Part shown: piece by piece, positions 25,851 through 33,875 of the stretch
Layout of the letters: every line of letters starts with the position of its first letter
Position numbering within the stretch: position 1 is the stretch's first letter
From: Allobosea sp039673065
Lineage (GTDB): Bacteria; Pseudomonadota; Alphaproteobacteria; Rhizobiales; Beijerinckiaceae
Direction of reading: 5' to 3'
NCBI RefSeq assembly: GCF_039673065.1
Contig: NZ_JBDJKW010000002.1
Coordinates: forward strand, 393,878 to 457,877
Length of the DNA stretch: 64,000 bases
Position numbers and translations under genes: made by a program
Notes under the pieces: generated by a model
Seen by the model: only the letters and a program-made list of their open reading frames with translations
The model's database searches: none
Told to the model about the DNA's origin: nothing

Positions 25851-25929
25851 GGTGGTTTCCTGATGAGGCTGATGCGGCGCTACCGCTGGGCGTGATGACG
25901 GTCACCGAAGCGCTGAACGCTTAAGTGCC

Positions 25930-27258
25930 TTATGGGTGGAAGGAAGGGGTGCTTGAGGGTGACGCTGGGCTGACCGAGGCTGCCCCGGAGCTGTGCTTGA
26001 TCACGACTGGGAGATGCGCGCCCGTGCGTTGTTGACCTATCTCCAACATCATTGTCTGAGCTGCCATGGCGTCCCCCGCAGCCACGATCAGTCCATCGTG
26101 AAGATTGAGAGCGACAACGCCCTTCTCACGCAGCTGGTCGAGGACGGCGAGCATGATGTCGCTCTCCAGCCTCATCAGCTCGTGGCCAAGCCCACGTCCG
26201 AAAGAGGAGCGGAGGACAGGATGGCGGCAGAAGATGGCAGCCCGCGCTTTCGGCAGCGGCCAACCGGATGGCACGACCAGACCCTCGTCTTTCGGCCATG
26301 AGCTGCGTTGCCGCTGATCGAAGAACAAGGTGCTGGTCAACACCTTCACCGCCTCCCTGTTCTTCTCCAAACCCGGCACGACGTATAGGTCTCCAGCGGG
26401 CGGGGTGACGCCGAGGCGGGCGTAAGCGAGGCGAACGAACATCGACGAGTAATCTGCGACGACGGTCTCCTCCCCGTTGATCCGTAGACCGCGCCGACGC
26501 TCCCGCTTGAGGTTCTGCCAGAAGCCCCCGTAGAGGCGCCCGTTGCCTTGGAGTGGATCGTCGGGAGGGCCGTTGAAGAGCCTCCGCTGATGCCGCTCAT
26601 GGGCGTTGACCGGCCCAAGGTGGTCCCCAAGGAAAGCGATGTCAGCCTGCGCGATATGGGCGTTCAGCGCGACCACGACCGCCCGCATCCCCTCCGTCTC
26701 TCCCGTCTCGGGGTAGTCGAGGAGCGCGGGCGGCGAGCCGGCGTTAGTATCTCTGCGGGGCCGCGCGACGATGGTTTCCTCCCGACACACTCGGCCGAAA
26801 TCAGCGAGGGTGATACGGTGGCCCCGGCAAAGCGCGGCGAAAGAGGCAGTCGGGGCGATGCTGGAGGCCTCACCTCGGCGCTTTGACCGTGCGATGTGGA
26901 CGAGTTCGAGATGTTCGAGCTGGTCTAGCAGCGCCGTCCGCAGGCGCCCCGAAGCGGGGCTCCGGTAGCGTTTCGCCATGAGCCGGGTCTTGCCCAGGAC
27001 AACGGCCAACCGCGCGGTCTCTCCGGGGTCGAGAACAAGCCGGGAGAGATTGGCGACGACGATGCAGATGGACACCTCGCGCTCATGCTCGACATGGTTT
27101 CGACGACGACGCGCGCGGGTGCCTCGGGCCTCCTCATCCCGATCTAGGCGAGCCGCGATCTCAGCAGCCAGATCATGAAGAGCGCAGCCCTTCGGATACG
27201 CCCATGCATCGAACCAAGGGTGGCGCTGCAAGGGCAGACGCCGGGTGGCTGCGGCCAT
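25930..27258 (-). CDS. protein with family-A polymerase-like palm motifs
   Basis: A 442-residue protein. In the C-terminal half I see a motif-A-like VADYSSMFVRLAYA with Asp269, a motif-B-like NREAVKVLTSTLFF with Arg301 and Lys305, and a motif-C-like LNLHDGLIV with His387-Asp388, in the order and spacing of family-A DNA polymerase palms and with a long helix before motif C. The preceding GRLYGGFWQNL and LRINGEE segments are conserved-looking in this kind of protein. No 3'-5' exonuclease domain is visible, and the first 220 residues are basic and unrecognised. AAGGAAA supports the start. The nucleic-acid polymerase function is an inference from motifs alone. Confidence 0.55.
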   Translation of the reverse strand: MAAATRRLPLQRHPWFDAWAYPKGCALHDLAAEIAARLDRDEEARGTRARRRRNHVEHEREVSICIVVANLSRLVLDPGETARLAVVLGKTRLMAKRYRSPASGRLRTALLDQLEHLELVHIARSKRRGEASSIAPTASFAALCRGHRITLADFGRVCREETIVARPRRDTNAGSPPALLDYPETGETEGMRAVVVALNAHIAQADIAFLGDHLGPVNAHERHQRRLFNGPPDDPLQGNGRLYGGFWQNLKRERRRGLRINGEETVVADYSSMFVRLAYARLGVTPPAGDLYVVPGLEKNREAVKVLTSTLFFDQRQRSSWPKDEGLVVPSGWPLPKARAAIFCRHPVLRSSFGRGLGHELMRLESDIMLAVLDQLREKGVVALNLHDGLIVAAGDAMAAQTMMLEIGQQRTGAHLPVVIKHSSGAASVSPASPSSTPSFHP

Positions 27259-27285
27259 AGCTGTTTCCTTGAGTCTGGAGGCGGC

Positions 27286-27684
27286 CTAGAGGCCAGCTGC
27301 GACGGAGTTCGTAGGAGACATGCCGCTAGTGCTTGGCGGCGACTGGCGGGTCTCTATGGCGCTCTTGGGGGCTCTGCGCAGAGGGCGGGTTAGGTTCTCT
27401 CGACACAGGTTCAGGCTGTCGCCGTCTTTATGGCGGACGGCCCCCTGCTCGGAGCCGAGGACGAGGCGGGAAATCATCACGTTACGGCGGAGCGTCGGAT
27501 GCCATGCACGAACGTAGGTTTTGCCCTGGCCGTTCGAGTCGAGGAACCATGACGCCGTGCCGATGGTGGTCAGCACGCGAGCGTAGTCGGTGAGATAAAG
27601 GACAGCGGAGTCCCCCGTCTTGGCGAGCTGAACGCGCACCAAGGGGTTCTCGCAGGTGTCCCCTGCGAGTTCGATATGGTTCAT
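27286..27684 (-). CDS. HNH-like phage protein
   Basis: A 132-residue protein with the layout of small phage HNH/AP2-type proteins: strands (VRVQLAKTGDSAVLYLTDYA), a W residue in TASWFLD, a basic YVRAWHPTLRRNVMISRLVLG segment, then VRHKDGDSLNLCRENL, which matches the H-N-R-N pattern of a degenerate HNH endonuclease. The start is uncertain: the ATG at 27684 has a weak ribosome site, and a GTG at 27735 would add 17 residues. It lies 27 bp upstream of the polymerase-like gene on the same strand and is probably co-transcribed. Confidence 0.5.
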   Translation of the reverse strand: MNHIELAGDTCENPLVRVQLAKTGDSAVLYLTDYARVLTTIGTASWFLDSNGQGKTYVRAWHPTLRRNVMISRLVLGSEQGAVRHKDGDSLNLCRENLTRPLRRAPKSAIETRQSPPSTSGMSPTNSVAAGL

Positions 27685-27796
27685 GTCTGGGATCAATCGT
27701 AGGGTCGGACGAGCCGGATGGTTGCAGGGAGGCACAACTCCATGTGCGCCAGAACAAAAGATACCCGCTCGCTGCCGAGCGCTTTCTCTTCCTGAG

Positions 27797-27891
27797 AGTG
27801 GGTGGTAATCGGCGGCCTATAGGTGGGTGGTAATCGACCGCGTGGCTCCTAGCCGGAGCGCCTTTTACCTAGGGTGGGCCGCAATCGGCGG
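27797..27891. repeat. three 19-bp direct repeats
   Basis: Three similar elements occur in 95 bases: AGTGGGTGGTAATCGGCGG (27797-27815), GGTGGGTGGTAATCGACCG (27822-27840) and GGTGGGCCGCAATCGGCGG (27873-27891). Starts are 25 and 51 bp apart. They fill the intergenic space between the MarR-type gene and the HNH-like gene, upstream of the latter. This fits binding sites for a regulator or replication protein; none is proven. Confidence 0.55.
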
Positions 27892-27896
27892 AGGCC

Positions 27897-28208
27897 TCAT
27901 AAACGCGCGAGCAGCGCCTTCACGGCCTCTTGCCCGCGACGCGTAAGCGTCAGGATATTGGTCCGCCGATCTTCGAAGTCTTCCCGAGAGTTGATAAGCC
28001 CCAGCCCGCCCCGGTCGGACAGCCGGTCGACTATCCGCGCGGTCGTCGATTGCGTGAGCGGGATAATCTTGGGCAGCTCGCGCTGGTAGATGCTAGGCTT
28101 GCTGGCGACCCGCAGGAGCACCAGGGCGACGTTGATGCGCATCTCCTCATCGATGTCGTTCAGCGCCTCAAGAAACTGGATAGCGCGGTAAACGGCAGGG
28201 GTCGGCAA
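27897..28208 (-). CDS. MarR-like winged-helix regulator
   Basis: A 103-residue protein with a MarR-type core: LTQSTTARIVDRLSDRG as recognition helix, a wing (NSREDFEDRRTNILTLT) with the conserved D-R-R, and LTRRGQEAV. It is shorter than usual MarR proteins and lacks part of the dimerisation helices. The start appears to be TTG with AGGA eight bases upstream. It lies immediately next to the three 19-bp repeats, which could be its operators. Confidence 0.65.
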   Translation of the reverse strand: MPTPAVYRAIQFLEALNDIDEEMRINVALVLLRVASKPSIYQRELPKIIPLTQSTTARIVDRLSDRGGLGLINSREDFEDRRTNILTLTRRGQEAVKALLARL

Positions 28209-28332
28209 GGCGTCTTCCTATGGCAGCGGTGTTCCACCCATTTGTGGGAAAGACGCACCGCTGCTGTCCAATGATGATTATGAATCGATCAAGCGCTAAC
28301 GATTCAAGGAAATGATAGGTGCAGAGGCGCCG

Positions 28333-28611
28333 TTACGCCGCGCATCCACATGCGTCCGCAGACGCAGCAGTCCGCGAACATTCTTCGGCGTGATGTGCTG
28401 GATGCGCGCACATGTCCGAAAAATCTTCATCGGCGTTCAACGCGACTTGAAGAAGTTCATAGGCCTCGGCGAGTACTTCCGGCAGCTGGGGAGTGGCGCA
28501 AGTCCGAAATAGGTACATGGCGAAGGATCGCCAGCTGTCGCGTGTTTCAATTGCAGCTCCGGCAAGATCTTCGACATAAGCCAGATTCGCGGTGGTGGTC
28601 GGTTTGGTCAT
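28333..28611 (-). CDS. small acidic hypothetical protein
   Basis: A 92-residue protein, mostly helical and acidic, with a Cys/His/Ala-rich tail (MCAHPAHHAEECSRTAAS). I recognise no family. The ATG at 28611 was preferred over an upstream TTG. It lies 120 bp upstream of the MarR-like gene on the same strand. Confidence 0.4.
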   Translation of the reverse strand: MTKPTTTANLAYVEDLAGAAIETRDSWRSFAMYLFRTCATPQLPEVLAEAYELLQVALNADEDFSDMCAHPAHHAEECSRTAASADACGCAA

Positions 28612-28710
28612 TGTGAGGGCTTTCAATAACGCGGCAAGCGAAAGTGCCTGCCTTTGCTAGTGTGGGGGGATATTAGCGCCGCTCGATTGCAAGCCATTGA
28701 ATTTAAATAG

Positions 28711-28739
28711 AAAAAAGCCCTCCCGTGCGGCGAGCTTTG
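28711..28739 (-). terminator. terminator of the resolvase gene
   Basis: On the minus strand an imperfect GC-rich stem (AAAGCTC paired with GGGCTTT through one wobble) is followed by T residues (plus-strand AAAAAA at 28711-28716). It lies just downstream of the resolvase stop at 28761. Confidence 0.55.
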
Positions 28740-28760
28740 TGAAGTCTGAATTTCGGGTGA

Positions 28761-29330
28761 TTAAAGTGCCGTCGAAGCACTCTCCGTCGACTTTAGGATG
28801 CGGTGAACGCTGCCCTTGCCGATGCCGAGCCGCTTGGCGATGTCGCCCATGCTGGCACCCGTAGCGGCCAGTTCACGGACCTCGTCGGCTTTCGCCCTGG
28901 CTGTGGGCGCCCTACCCTTGTAGCGGCCCTCTGCCTTAGCCTTCGCGATGCCCTCTCGCTGACGCTCTAGCATCATGTCTCGCTCAAACTCCGCTACACC
29001 TCCCAGAACGGTCAGCATGAGACGCCCTGTCGGCGTCGTGGTATCAATGCCCATGGCGACGATACGGAGAGCTACGCCCTTGCTTTCCAGCTTCCCAACG
29101 ATCTCCCAGAGATGAGAAACGGAACGCGCCAGCCGGTCGAGCTTGGTCACGATGAGGACGTCGCCCTTGCGCGCAAATGTAATCAGGTCCTCCAGCTTCG
29201 GCCTTGCCCCCACCGCGCTGGTCTGCTCGGCCATCACCATCTCGCAGCCGAGAGCTTCAAGGTCGCGGACCTGAGCAGCCAAGCCAGCTTCCTGTTCAAG
29301 GGTAGAGGTGCGGGCGTATCCGATGAGCAT
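28761..29330 (-). CDS. serine recombinase (resolvase/invertase family)
   Basis: A 189-residue Tn3-resolvase-type recombinase. The catalytic Ser lies in IGYARTST near the N-terminus, with TKLDRLARS and the FERDMMLERQREGIAKAK helix following, and a C-terminal helix-turn-helix (MGDIAKRLGIGKGSVHRIL). The start at 29330 has GGAGG upstream. No transposase gene accompanies it. It may resolve multimers of the excised island, invert a segment, or be a leftover of a transposon. Repeats directly upstream could be its recombination site. Confidence 0.85.
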   Translation of the reverse strand: MLIGYARTSTLEQEAGLAAQVRDLEALGCEMVMAEQTSAVGARPKLEDLITFARKGDVLIVTKLDRLARSVSHLWEIVGKLESKGVALRIVAMGIDTTTPTGRLMLTVLGGVAEFERDMMLERQREGIAKAKAEGRYKGRAPTARAKADEVRELAATGASMGDIAKRLGIGKGSVHRILKSTESASTAL

Positions 29331-29342
29331 GTCCAAGACCTC

Positions 29343-29431
29343 CGTTCCAAAAGGTCTTAAATGAATGAGTCCTATCGTTCCAAATGTCAACGCCCCACTT
29401 CTATGGGACGACACCAGAACGAAATGGAACG
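29343..29431. promoter_or_regulatory. possible res site upstream of the resolvase gene
   Basis: Three copies of CGTTCCA lie within 90 bases directly upstream of the resolvase: 29343-29349 and 29376-29382 in direct orientation, and 29425-29431 inverted (TGGAACG). Serine resolvases of this type act at multi-site res regions next to their own gene. The match to known res subsites was not established. Confidence 0.35.
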
Positions 29432-29593
29432 GTCAGCTAGGGCTTGCCCTGTGGAACTGTTTGCACCCGAAGAGGGAAAACGCCAGCTCTCGGCCGCACG
29501 CTCTGCAAAGGGGCTTGCCAACAGGCAAACGGCATGAGAGCCGACATCCGCCACGATGGCGGCAAGATGCAATCTACTCGGAGACGGCAGCTT

Positions 29594-29992
29594 ATGAACC
29601 TGACGACAGCGGGCCTGCTAGTCTTGCTGGCCCCATTCTCAGCGAGCGCCGCCGAATACACGGCGAACTCGGTCGAGGCGGCCGATGGTGTGATTAGGTG
29701 CATCACCGCGAGCAACGGCTGGATCACCTCCTCAACTGGCCCTTGCGTGGGCTTCATTCCACCGGCACGGATCGCTATTGGCGAAGCCTTCGAAATCGGT
29801 GGGAAGAAGCTGAAGATCGGATTCGTAGGGGTCACCGTCATCGAGAAAGACATGCACTACCCGCCCGTGCGCGCCTTCAAGGCTGGGGACATCACCTGCA
29901 CGGCGGCAGCGTCACGGTCTCAAGTCCCGTCAGGTAGGGACGGGCACACTGGGTCGTGGCTTTACATCGACAGATGTAGGCCGCTTGACTGA
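29594..29992 (+). CDS. small exported hypothetical protein
   Basis: A 132-residue protein with a signal peptide (LTTAGLLVLLAPFSASAAE) and a mature beta-rich domain containing three Cys (IRCITAS, GPCVGF, ITCTAA) and a fourth near the C-terminus. The ATG at 29594 has GGAGAC upstream; an in-frame ATG at 29567 is an alternative. No family was recognised. It is on the opposite strand to most island genes, and the first copy of the 90-bp repeat lies downstream. Confidence 0.5.
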   Translation: MNLTTAGLLVLLAPFSASAAEYTANSVEAADGVIRCITASNGWITSSTGPCVGFIPPARIAIGEAFEIGGKKLKIGFVGVTVIEKDMHYPPVRAFKAGDITCTAAASRSQVPSGRDGHTGSWLYIDRCRPLD

Positions 29993-30073
29993 AGGTCGTC
30001 TCGCAGAACGGGTGCAGATCGATCTGGGTCAGCAGCGTAAGGCAGGGGCCGGTTCGGGGCTAGGCGATGGGTG

Positions 30074-30163
30074 CCCCCCCCAACGGTTCACGGAAGGGCC
30101 GCACGGGGGGAAGTCGCGCCGGCCTATTTATCGATGGGCTCTCAGATTTTCCCAGCAAAACCG
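30074..30163. repeat. 90-bp dispersed repeat, copy 1
   Basis: It aligns over its full length with 32182-32273. Shared blocks include CCCCAACG, GCACGGGGGG, a CCGGCCTAT segment, and CTCAGATTTT. The CCTAT...ATGGG stem is weaker than in copy 2 but kept by wobble pairs. It begins with eight C residues (30074-30081) and has a 6-G run at 30105-30110. It ends 13 bp from the 3' end of the ApeA-like gene. Confidence 0.6.
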
Positions 30164-30175
30164 AACGCTGTTTGA

Positions 30176-31651
30176 TCAATTCCTTTCAAGCACCTCGTTT
30201 GGAAGGCCGTGGCGAGCATTGCGGTTATTGAACAGGAAGGTCCGGATATCCGGAATAATAAGCTGCATTTGATCTGCCTGGAGCACGGCATACCAAAAGC
30301 ATAGGCGAAGACTCAATTTGTTTACGCGAGCAAACGCGGCATCCAACTTCCCTTTGTCGTTATCCGTCATATGAATGACAGCGTTGCGGGTATCAGAGAC
30401 AAGCTTGCTGAACCCCTTAATATCGTCATCTGAGCCAAGGTGAAGCCTTTCCACCACTCCCCCCAACATGTGATGAAGCACATCGCGATAAGATGCTTTA
30501 TTGCTCGACTGAATGAGGCCGACGACCCGATTTACAAACCCATCCTCAAATGGTCCGGTCAATGCCTGTTGAATGAGGGCAATGGCTTGCTTTAACCGGC
30601 TCTTTGGCATTGCGTCACGCGGTCCAAGCTCGCGGCCAAGGACCTCGAACGCCTGGGCAACAGCTACAAAGCGCGCCAATCCGTCGTCTGTCTCCCGAAG
30701 AGCTCGAACAAACAGCCAGCGGGATAGAACCACGGTTGGCGATGCCAAGAACCACTGCTTGCAAACAGCTTCCAATGTTTCCGGATCGCTCAAGTCAATC
30801 AGTATCTGGTGCCTCATGGGGGACCGGAAGAGTGATCGTCTCTCCCCTAATCGCCAGACCAAGGCGATGCTCTCGAAGCCCTCAGTATGGTAGCATTCGA
30901 ACTGGAAGGTGAAAGCCTCAATAGAGAAAGTCGAAAGGATATCCTCAAAGCGATCAAGATGGCGTGACGCTTCAGAGACACTGACAGGCTCTGGAGATTT
31001 AAACGTGATATCGACGGTGGAATTTAAGCTGTATCCGGCAGTCGCAGACGAACCTTCAACAGAATTGGTAAATACATTAAGCAGCCATCCGGTTGCGCCG
31101 AGTTGAATTTTAATTTGTTCAGGACCGTATACAGCCCAAATAGTGTCTGGATTACCCAGCTCTTTGAAGGCATTTTCTGCTTTTGAGCCAAATGATCGAA
31201 AAGTTTTAAGGCCGGGAGAGCCGAAAAAGCCGGCTAGTCGCGTATCACTCGCAACAACGCTAACGACGCGTCCATCGACTCGATCTTTGGGAGCCCCCAT
31301 CCAAATGGTGGTCGGCACAAAATCCAATTCATATATAGCGCGACCAGAAGAGTAATTATGGCTTAGACGAACATTGTACCTGGCACATCCATCTAGAGTA
31401 ATATTGCCAAACTTAGGAGAAATTCCTGATATTGTTGTTTGTTTTGGTGGACGAGTTGCTCGCAATAGCGGCAGATCTGCATTTTCGAATTCGCGAGTAT
31501 CTTGCTCAGAGACTTCCATAACGAGTGTTAGAATTGGTTTTTCGTCTGACCAAATCAAACTACCGTAGGCTTGAATGCCGTCGACCGACCACAGCGTCAT
31601 CAACGGTCGCTTCAGTGTTCTGAAGGCGATTGCATCTTCCATTTTGCTCAT
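30176..31651 (-). CDS. ApeA-like HEPN-domain antiphage protein
   Basis: A 491-residue protein. The N-terminal 290 residues form a beta-rich region resembling the ApeA N-terminal domain (GSLIWSDEKPILTL, an ITLDGCARYNV segment and YELDFVPTTIWMG). The C-terminal 180 residues are helical with an HEPN signature RxxxxH, here R422-N-A-V-I-H427, preceded by FVAVAQAFEVLGRELG. HEPN proteins of this group are RNases acting in abortive antiphage defence. The gene is distinctly AT-rich relative to its neighbours, a sign of separate transfer. It stands alone, as ApeA does. The family assignment rests on architecture and the RxxxxH motif, not on a search. Confidence 0.65.
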   Translation of the reverse strand: MSKMEDAIAFRTLKRPLMTLWSVDGIQAYGSLIWSDEKPILTLVMEVSEQDTREFENADLPLLRATRPPKQTTISGISPKFGNITLDGCARYNVRLSHNYSSGRAIYELDFVPTTIWMGAPKDRVDGRVVSVVASDTRLAGFFGSPGLKTFRSFGSKAENAFKELGNPDTIWAVYGPEQIKIQLGATGWLLNVFTNSVEGSSATAGYSLNSTVDITFKSPEPVSVSEASRHLDRFEDILSTFSIEAFTFQFECYHTEGFESIALVWRLGERRSLFRSPMRHQILIDLSDPETLEAVCKQWFLASPTVVLSRWLFVRALRETDDGLARFVAVAQAFEVLGRELGPRDAMPKSRLKQAIALIQQALTGPFEDGFVNRVVGLIQSSNKASYRDVLHHMLGGVVERLHLGSDDDIKGFSKLVSDTRNAVIHMTDNDKGKLDAAFARVNKLSLRLCFWYAVLQADQMQLIIPDIRTFLFNNRNARHGLPNEVLERN

Positions 31652-31743
31652 GGCGGCACGATCATGGGCTTATAGGGGACGAAGTACCGTCGAAGGCAGC
31701 AAGAGCCCTCGGCAGGGGCAAGTATGTGATCCTCGCTCCTTCT

Positions 31744-32073
31744 CTATCCGAACGTGAAGATAAAGCGCTTGCCTCCGAAGTCCCCTGTTCCCGTACCGCG
31801 CGTGCCCGTCGATACGAACTCGAAGGGGCCGGAGCGCCCGTCCTGACAGGTGAAGGTGCCCTTGCCCTCGCGCCGGGTGATGTAGACGAATTGCCCGGCG
31901 CAAGACGTCTTTGGCGAACTGATGCGCAGCGTACCACCCCCATCGGAATATCCCGTGGCATCACCCGTGAACGTCTCGCCTGTCCCTTCAACGTGGCCCG
32001 TAACGGGCAGCGTCATCGAGCACCCCGCAACCAAGACACCAAGCGCGCAGACCGCACCTACCCCCCGACGCAT
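31744..32073 (-). CDS. small lipoprotein
   Basis: A 109-residue protein with a lipoprotein signal (RRGVGAVCALGVLVAGC), the last Cys being the lipidated residue in an LVAGC lipobox. The mature part is Gly/Thr-rich (GEGTG-like repeats) with one Cys pair (SCAGQF, TFTCQDG). GGGAG six bases upstream supports the second of two close ATG codons. It lies 92 bp upstream of the ApeA-like gene on the same strand. The function is unknown. Confidence 0.6.
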   Translation of the reverse strand: MRRGVGAVCALGVLVAGCSMTLPVTGHVEGTGETFTGDATGYSDGGGTLRISSPKTSCAGQFVYITRREGKGTFTCQDGRSGPFEFVSTGTRGTGTGDFGGKRFIFTFG

Positions 32074-32181
32074 TCCCATCTCCCTCTTTGGTGGCGGCGC
32101 GATGCCGCTACGCTCTTGGGTAGCAGGGAGCAAAGACAGGTCAAGCCGGACAGCTCAAAGGAGCACTTGGTCTTTCGCTGG

Positions 32182-32273
32182 CCCCAACGTTTCATCGATG
32201 GGCCGGCACGGGGGGGGGGGGAAATCGCACCGGCCTATCTACCGATAGGCGCTCAGATTTTTCTGCCGAAACC
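32182..32273. repeat. 90-bp dispersed repeat, copy 2
   Basis: This is the counterpart of 30074-30163. It contains a perfect stem CCTATC-TACC-GATAGG (32234-32249) followed by CGCTCAGATTTTT, and a run of twelve G residues (32210-32221), against six in copy 1. It ends 31 bp from the 3' end of the AlbA_2 gene, so both copies lie 3' of minus-strand cargo genes in the same orientation. Confidence 0.6.
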
Positions 32274-32304
32274 AAGCCGCTTCCTCGAACGCCTCTGTAG
32301 GGCC

Positions 32305-33816
32305 TCACCCATGCAGAAGCTCATCTAGGCGACAAGCGGCCCGGTAAACAGCGCTACGTCGGTTGCCACTGGAGGCATCCTGTCCCTGCGCTCGATCAAG
32401 GCAAGCTAGCAACAGAGGCTTAAATTGGGAGATGCCCTGTTGCGTAGGCAGCAGCCCCATCACCGCATAGGCAAACCTAAGATCATCAGTAACGTTGGTT
32501 GGGGCAACCACCTCACCGCGTGCGAAGGCGTCGCGCAGTTGGGCGGGCCTGCCTGGGTGGACCTTCAGAGCAGAGTCTGCCTGTTGAAGCCTCCGCACTA
32601 CTGCATCTCTGCTGGAGGGATGCGTGGCGACCCGCCCCTGTAGCTCAGCGACCATCAACTGAGGCGCCATGTTGGCTTGACGAAGGTAATACCAGATGGG
32701 CAGCCATTTGTTGGAGCCATGGGCCTGCGCATGAAGGTACTGATCCGGGTGAGCTACGACCTCGCCCCGCAGGAAGTTCCGCACCACGGCGTCAGGGGTC
32801 ACCGCATCACGAATGATTCGAATGCGGTCTCGCTCCTGCTGGTCCACCGCCTCAACGTCACCGACTAACCGGAGCGCGGGGGCGCCCTTCACTTCCGAGA
32901 AGTCGCCCTGCCGGATGAATTGAAGGGCGGGCAGAAGGTCACGGTCGATAACGAAGGCGCCGGCTTTGCCTGTCACCGCGCCCGTATCGAGATTGAGGGT
33001 CGCTTCGGTGCCCCCGGCCACGCGCATCATGCGCTGCGAAAACTCAGCAACGGCGCGTTGCTCCCTGCTGGCGATTATTTGCCGTAGCTCTCCGGGCTTA
33101 ATCAGCCGAGTTTCACCGACGTAACGGTAGTAAATCGCACCTTCCTTCACGCAATCTGAGATGTTTCTCAACGCCACCACTGGCGCATGGTCGTGCGGCT
33201 CGACATATAGGACCCCGACTTGAGCACCACCTAAAACAAGCGTTGTCTTAGTTACATGAGGAACCGGGTCAAGCGACGCAATCAAGGCCCTGTTAATCGC
33301 CGCAGGGTCTGCGTCTATAAAAGCATTACCTTGAAGACCTTCAGCGATGCGGGTTCCGTCCCGCACGCCGAACAACACGTAGCCCCCCTTGTTATTTGCA
33401 AAACCAGCAATCGTTCTGATAACGTCGGCGAACCGATCAAGAGGATCTAAGCGAAAGCCGAGCTTGCACTCTGCCTTGTCGGTTTCCCCAAGACGGAGCG
33501 CCCAAGAGCCTTCGATCAGCTCAAACAAAGCCGTGACTGTTGCGGCGTCGGTTGGATGGGCTGCCTGTGGGATAGCGCCTGCCAATTGCCGACATTTCCA
33601 ATCCGCTATGAAGGCGGCAGTCTCGGCCCGAGAAGCTGCCGGCACCGCAGCGCCATATTTCCCCTGCTTGATCTGCGTGATGCGGCCGGAGCTTAGGAGC
33701 CGGTCAGCTCGATTGAAGTAGAAGTGGACCGCGTCGTTCTTGATGCCCTCAGCTAGCATTGCCTTGATCAGTCCGATTTCCTCGTCGGTCACATTTCGTT
33801 GTTTGCCCCCAACCAC
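32305..33816 (-). CDS. AlbA_2 (Schlafen-like) domain protein with N-terminal helix-turn-helix
   Basis: A 503-residue protein. Residues 10-60 form a helical segment (VTDEEIGLIKAMLAEG, NRADRLLSSGRITQIKQGKYG) often fused to this family. The AlbA_2 domain follows at about 110-250: ECKLGF, FADVIRTIAGFANNKGG and YVLFGVRDG. The C-terminal half is helical and unassigned. AlbA_2 proteins bind nucleic acids, and some relatives act in defence. The GTG start at 33816 has GGAAGG upstream and avoids overlap with the next gene; a longer TTG-initiated frame is less likely. Confidence 0.7.
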   Translation of the reverse strand: MVGGKQRNVTDEEIGLIKAMLAEGIKNDAVHFYFNRADRLLSSGRITQIKQGKYGAAVPAASRAETAAFIADWKCRQLAGAIPQAAHPTDAATVTALFELIEGSWALRLGETDKAECKLGFRLDPLDRFADVIRTIAGFANNKGGYVLFGVRDGTRIAEGLQGNAFIDADPAAINRALIASLDPVPHVTKTTLVLGGAQVGVLYVEPHDHAPVVALRNISDCVKEGAIYYRYVGETRLIKPGELRQIIASREQRAVAEFSQRMMRVAGGTEATLNLDTGAVTGKAGAFVIDRDLLPALQFIRQGDFSEVKGAPALRLVGDVEAVDQQERDRIRIIRDAVTPDAVVRNFLRGEVVAHPDQYLHAQAHGSNKWLPIWYYLRQANMAPQLMVAELQGRVATHPSSRDAVVRRLQQADSALKVHPGRPAQLRDAFARGEVVAPTNVTDDLRFAYAVMGLLPTQQGISQFKPLLLACLDRAQGQDASSGNRRSAVYRAACRLDELLHG

Positions 33817-33875
33817 GCCCTTCCGCCCCCTATCGTCTAGCCAACTGCCCCGCCGAAGCTCGCCCAAGCCGCGAC

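Noticed and set aside
30074..32273. Integron attC sites 3' of cargo genes
   Set aside because: The repeats lie where attC sites would, but I could not find the required RYYYAAC and GTTRRRY end boxes as a pair, and the island integrase is not an integron type.
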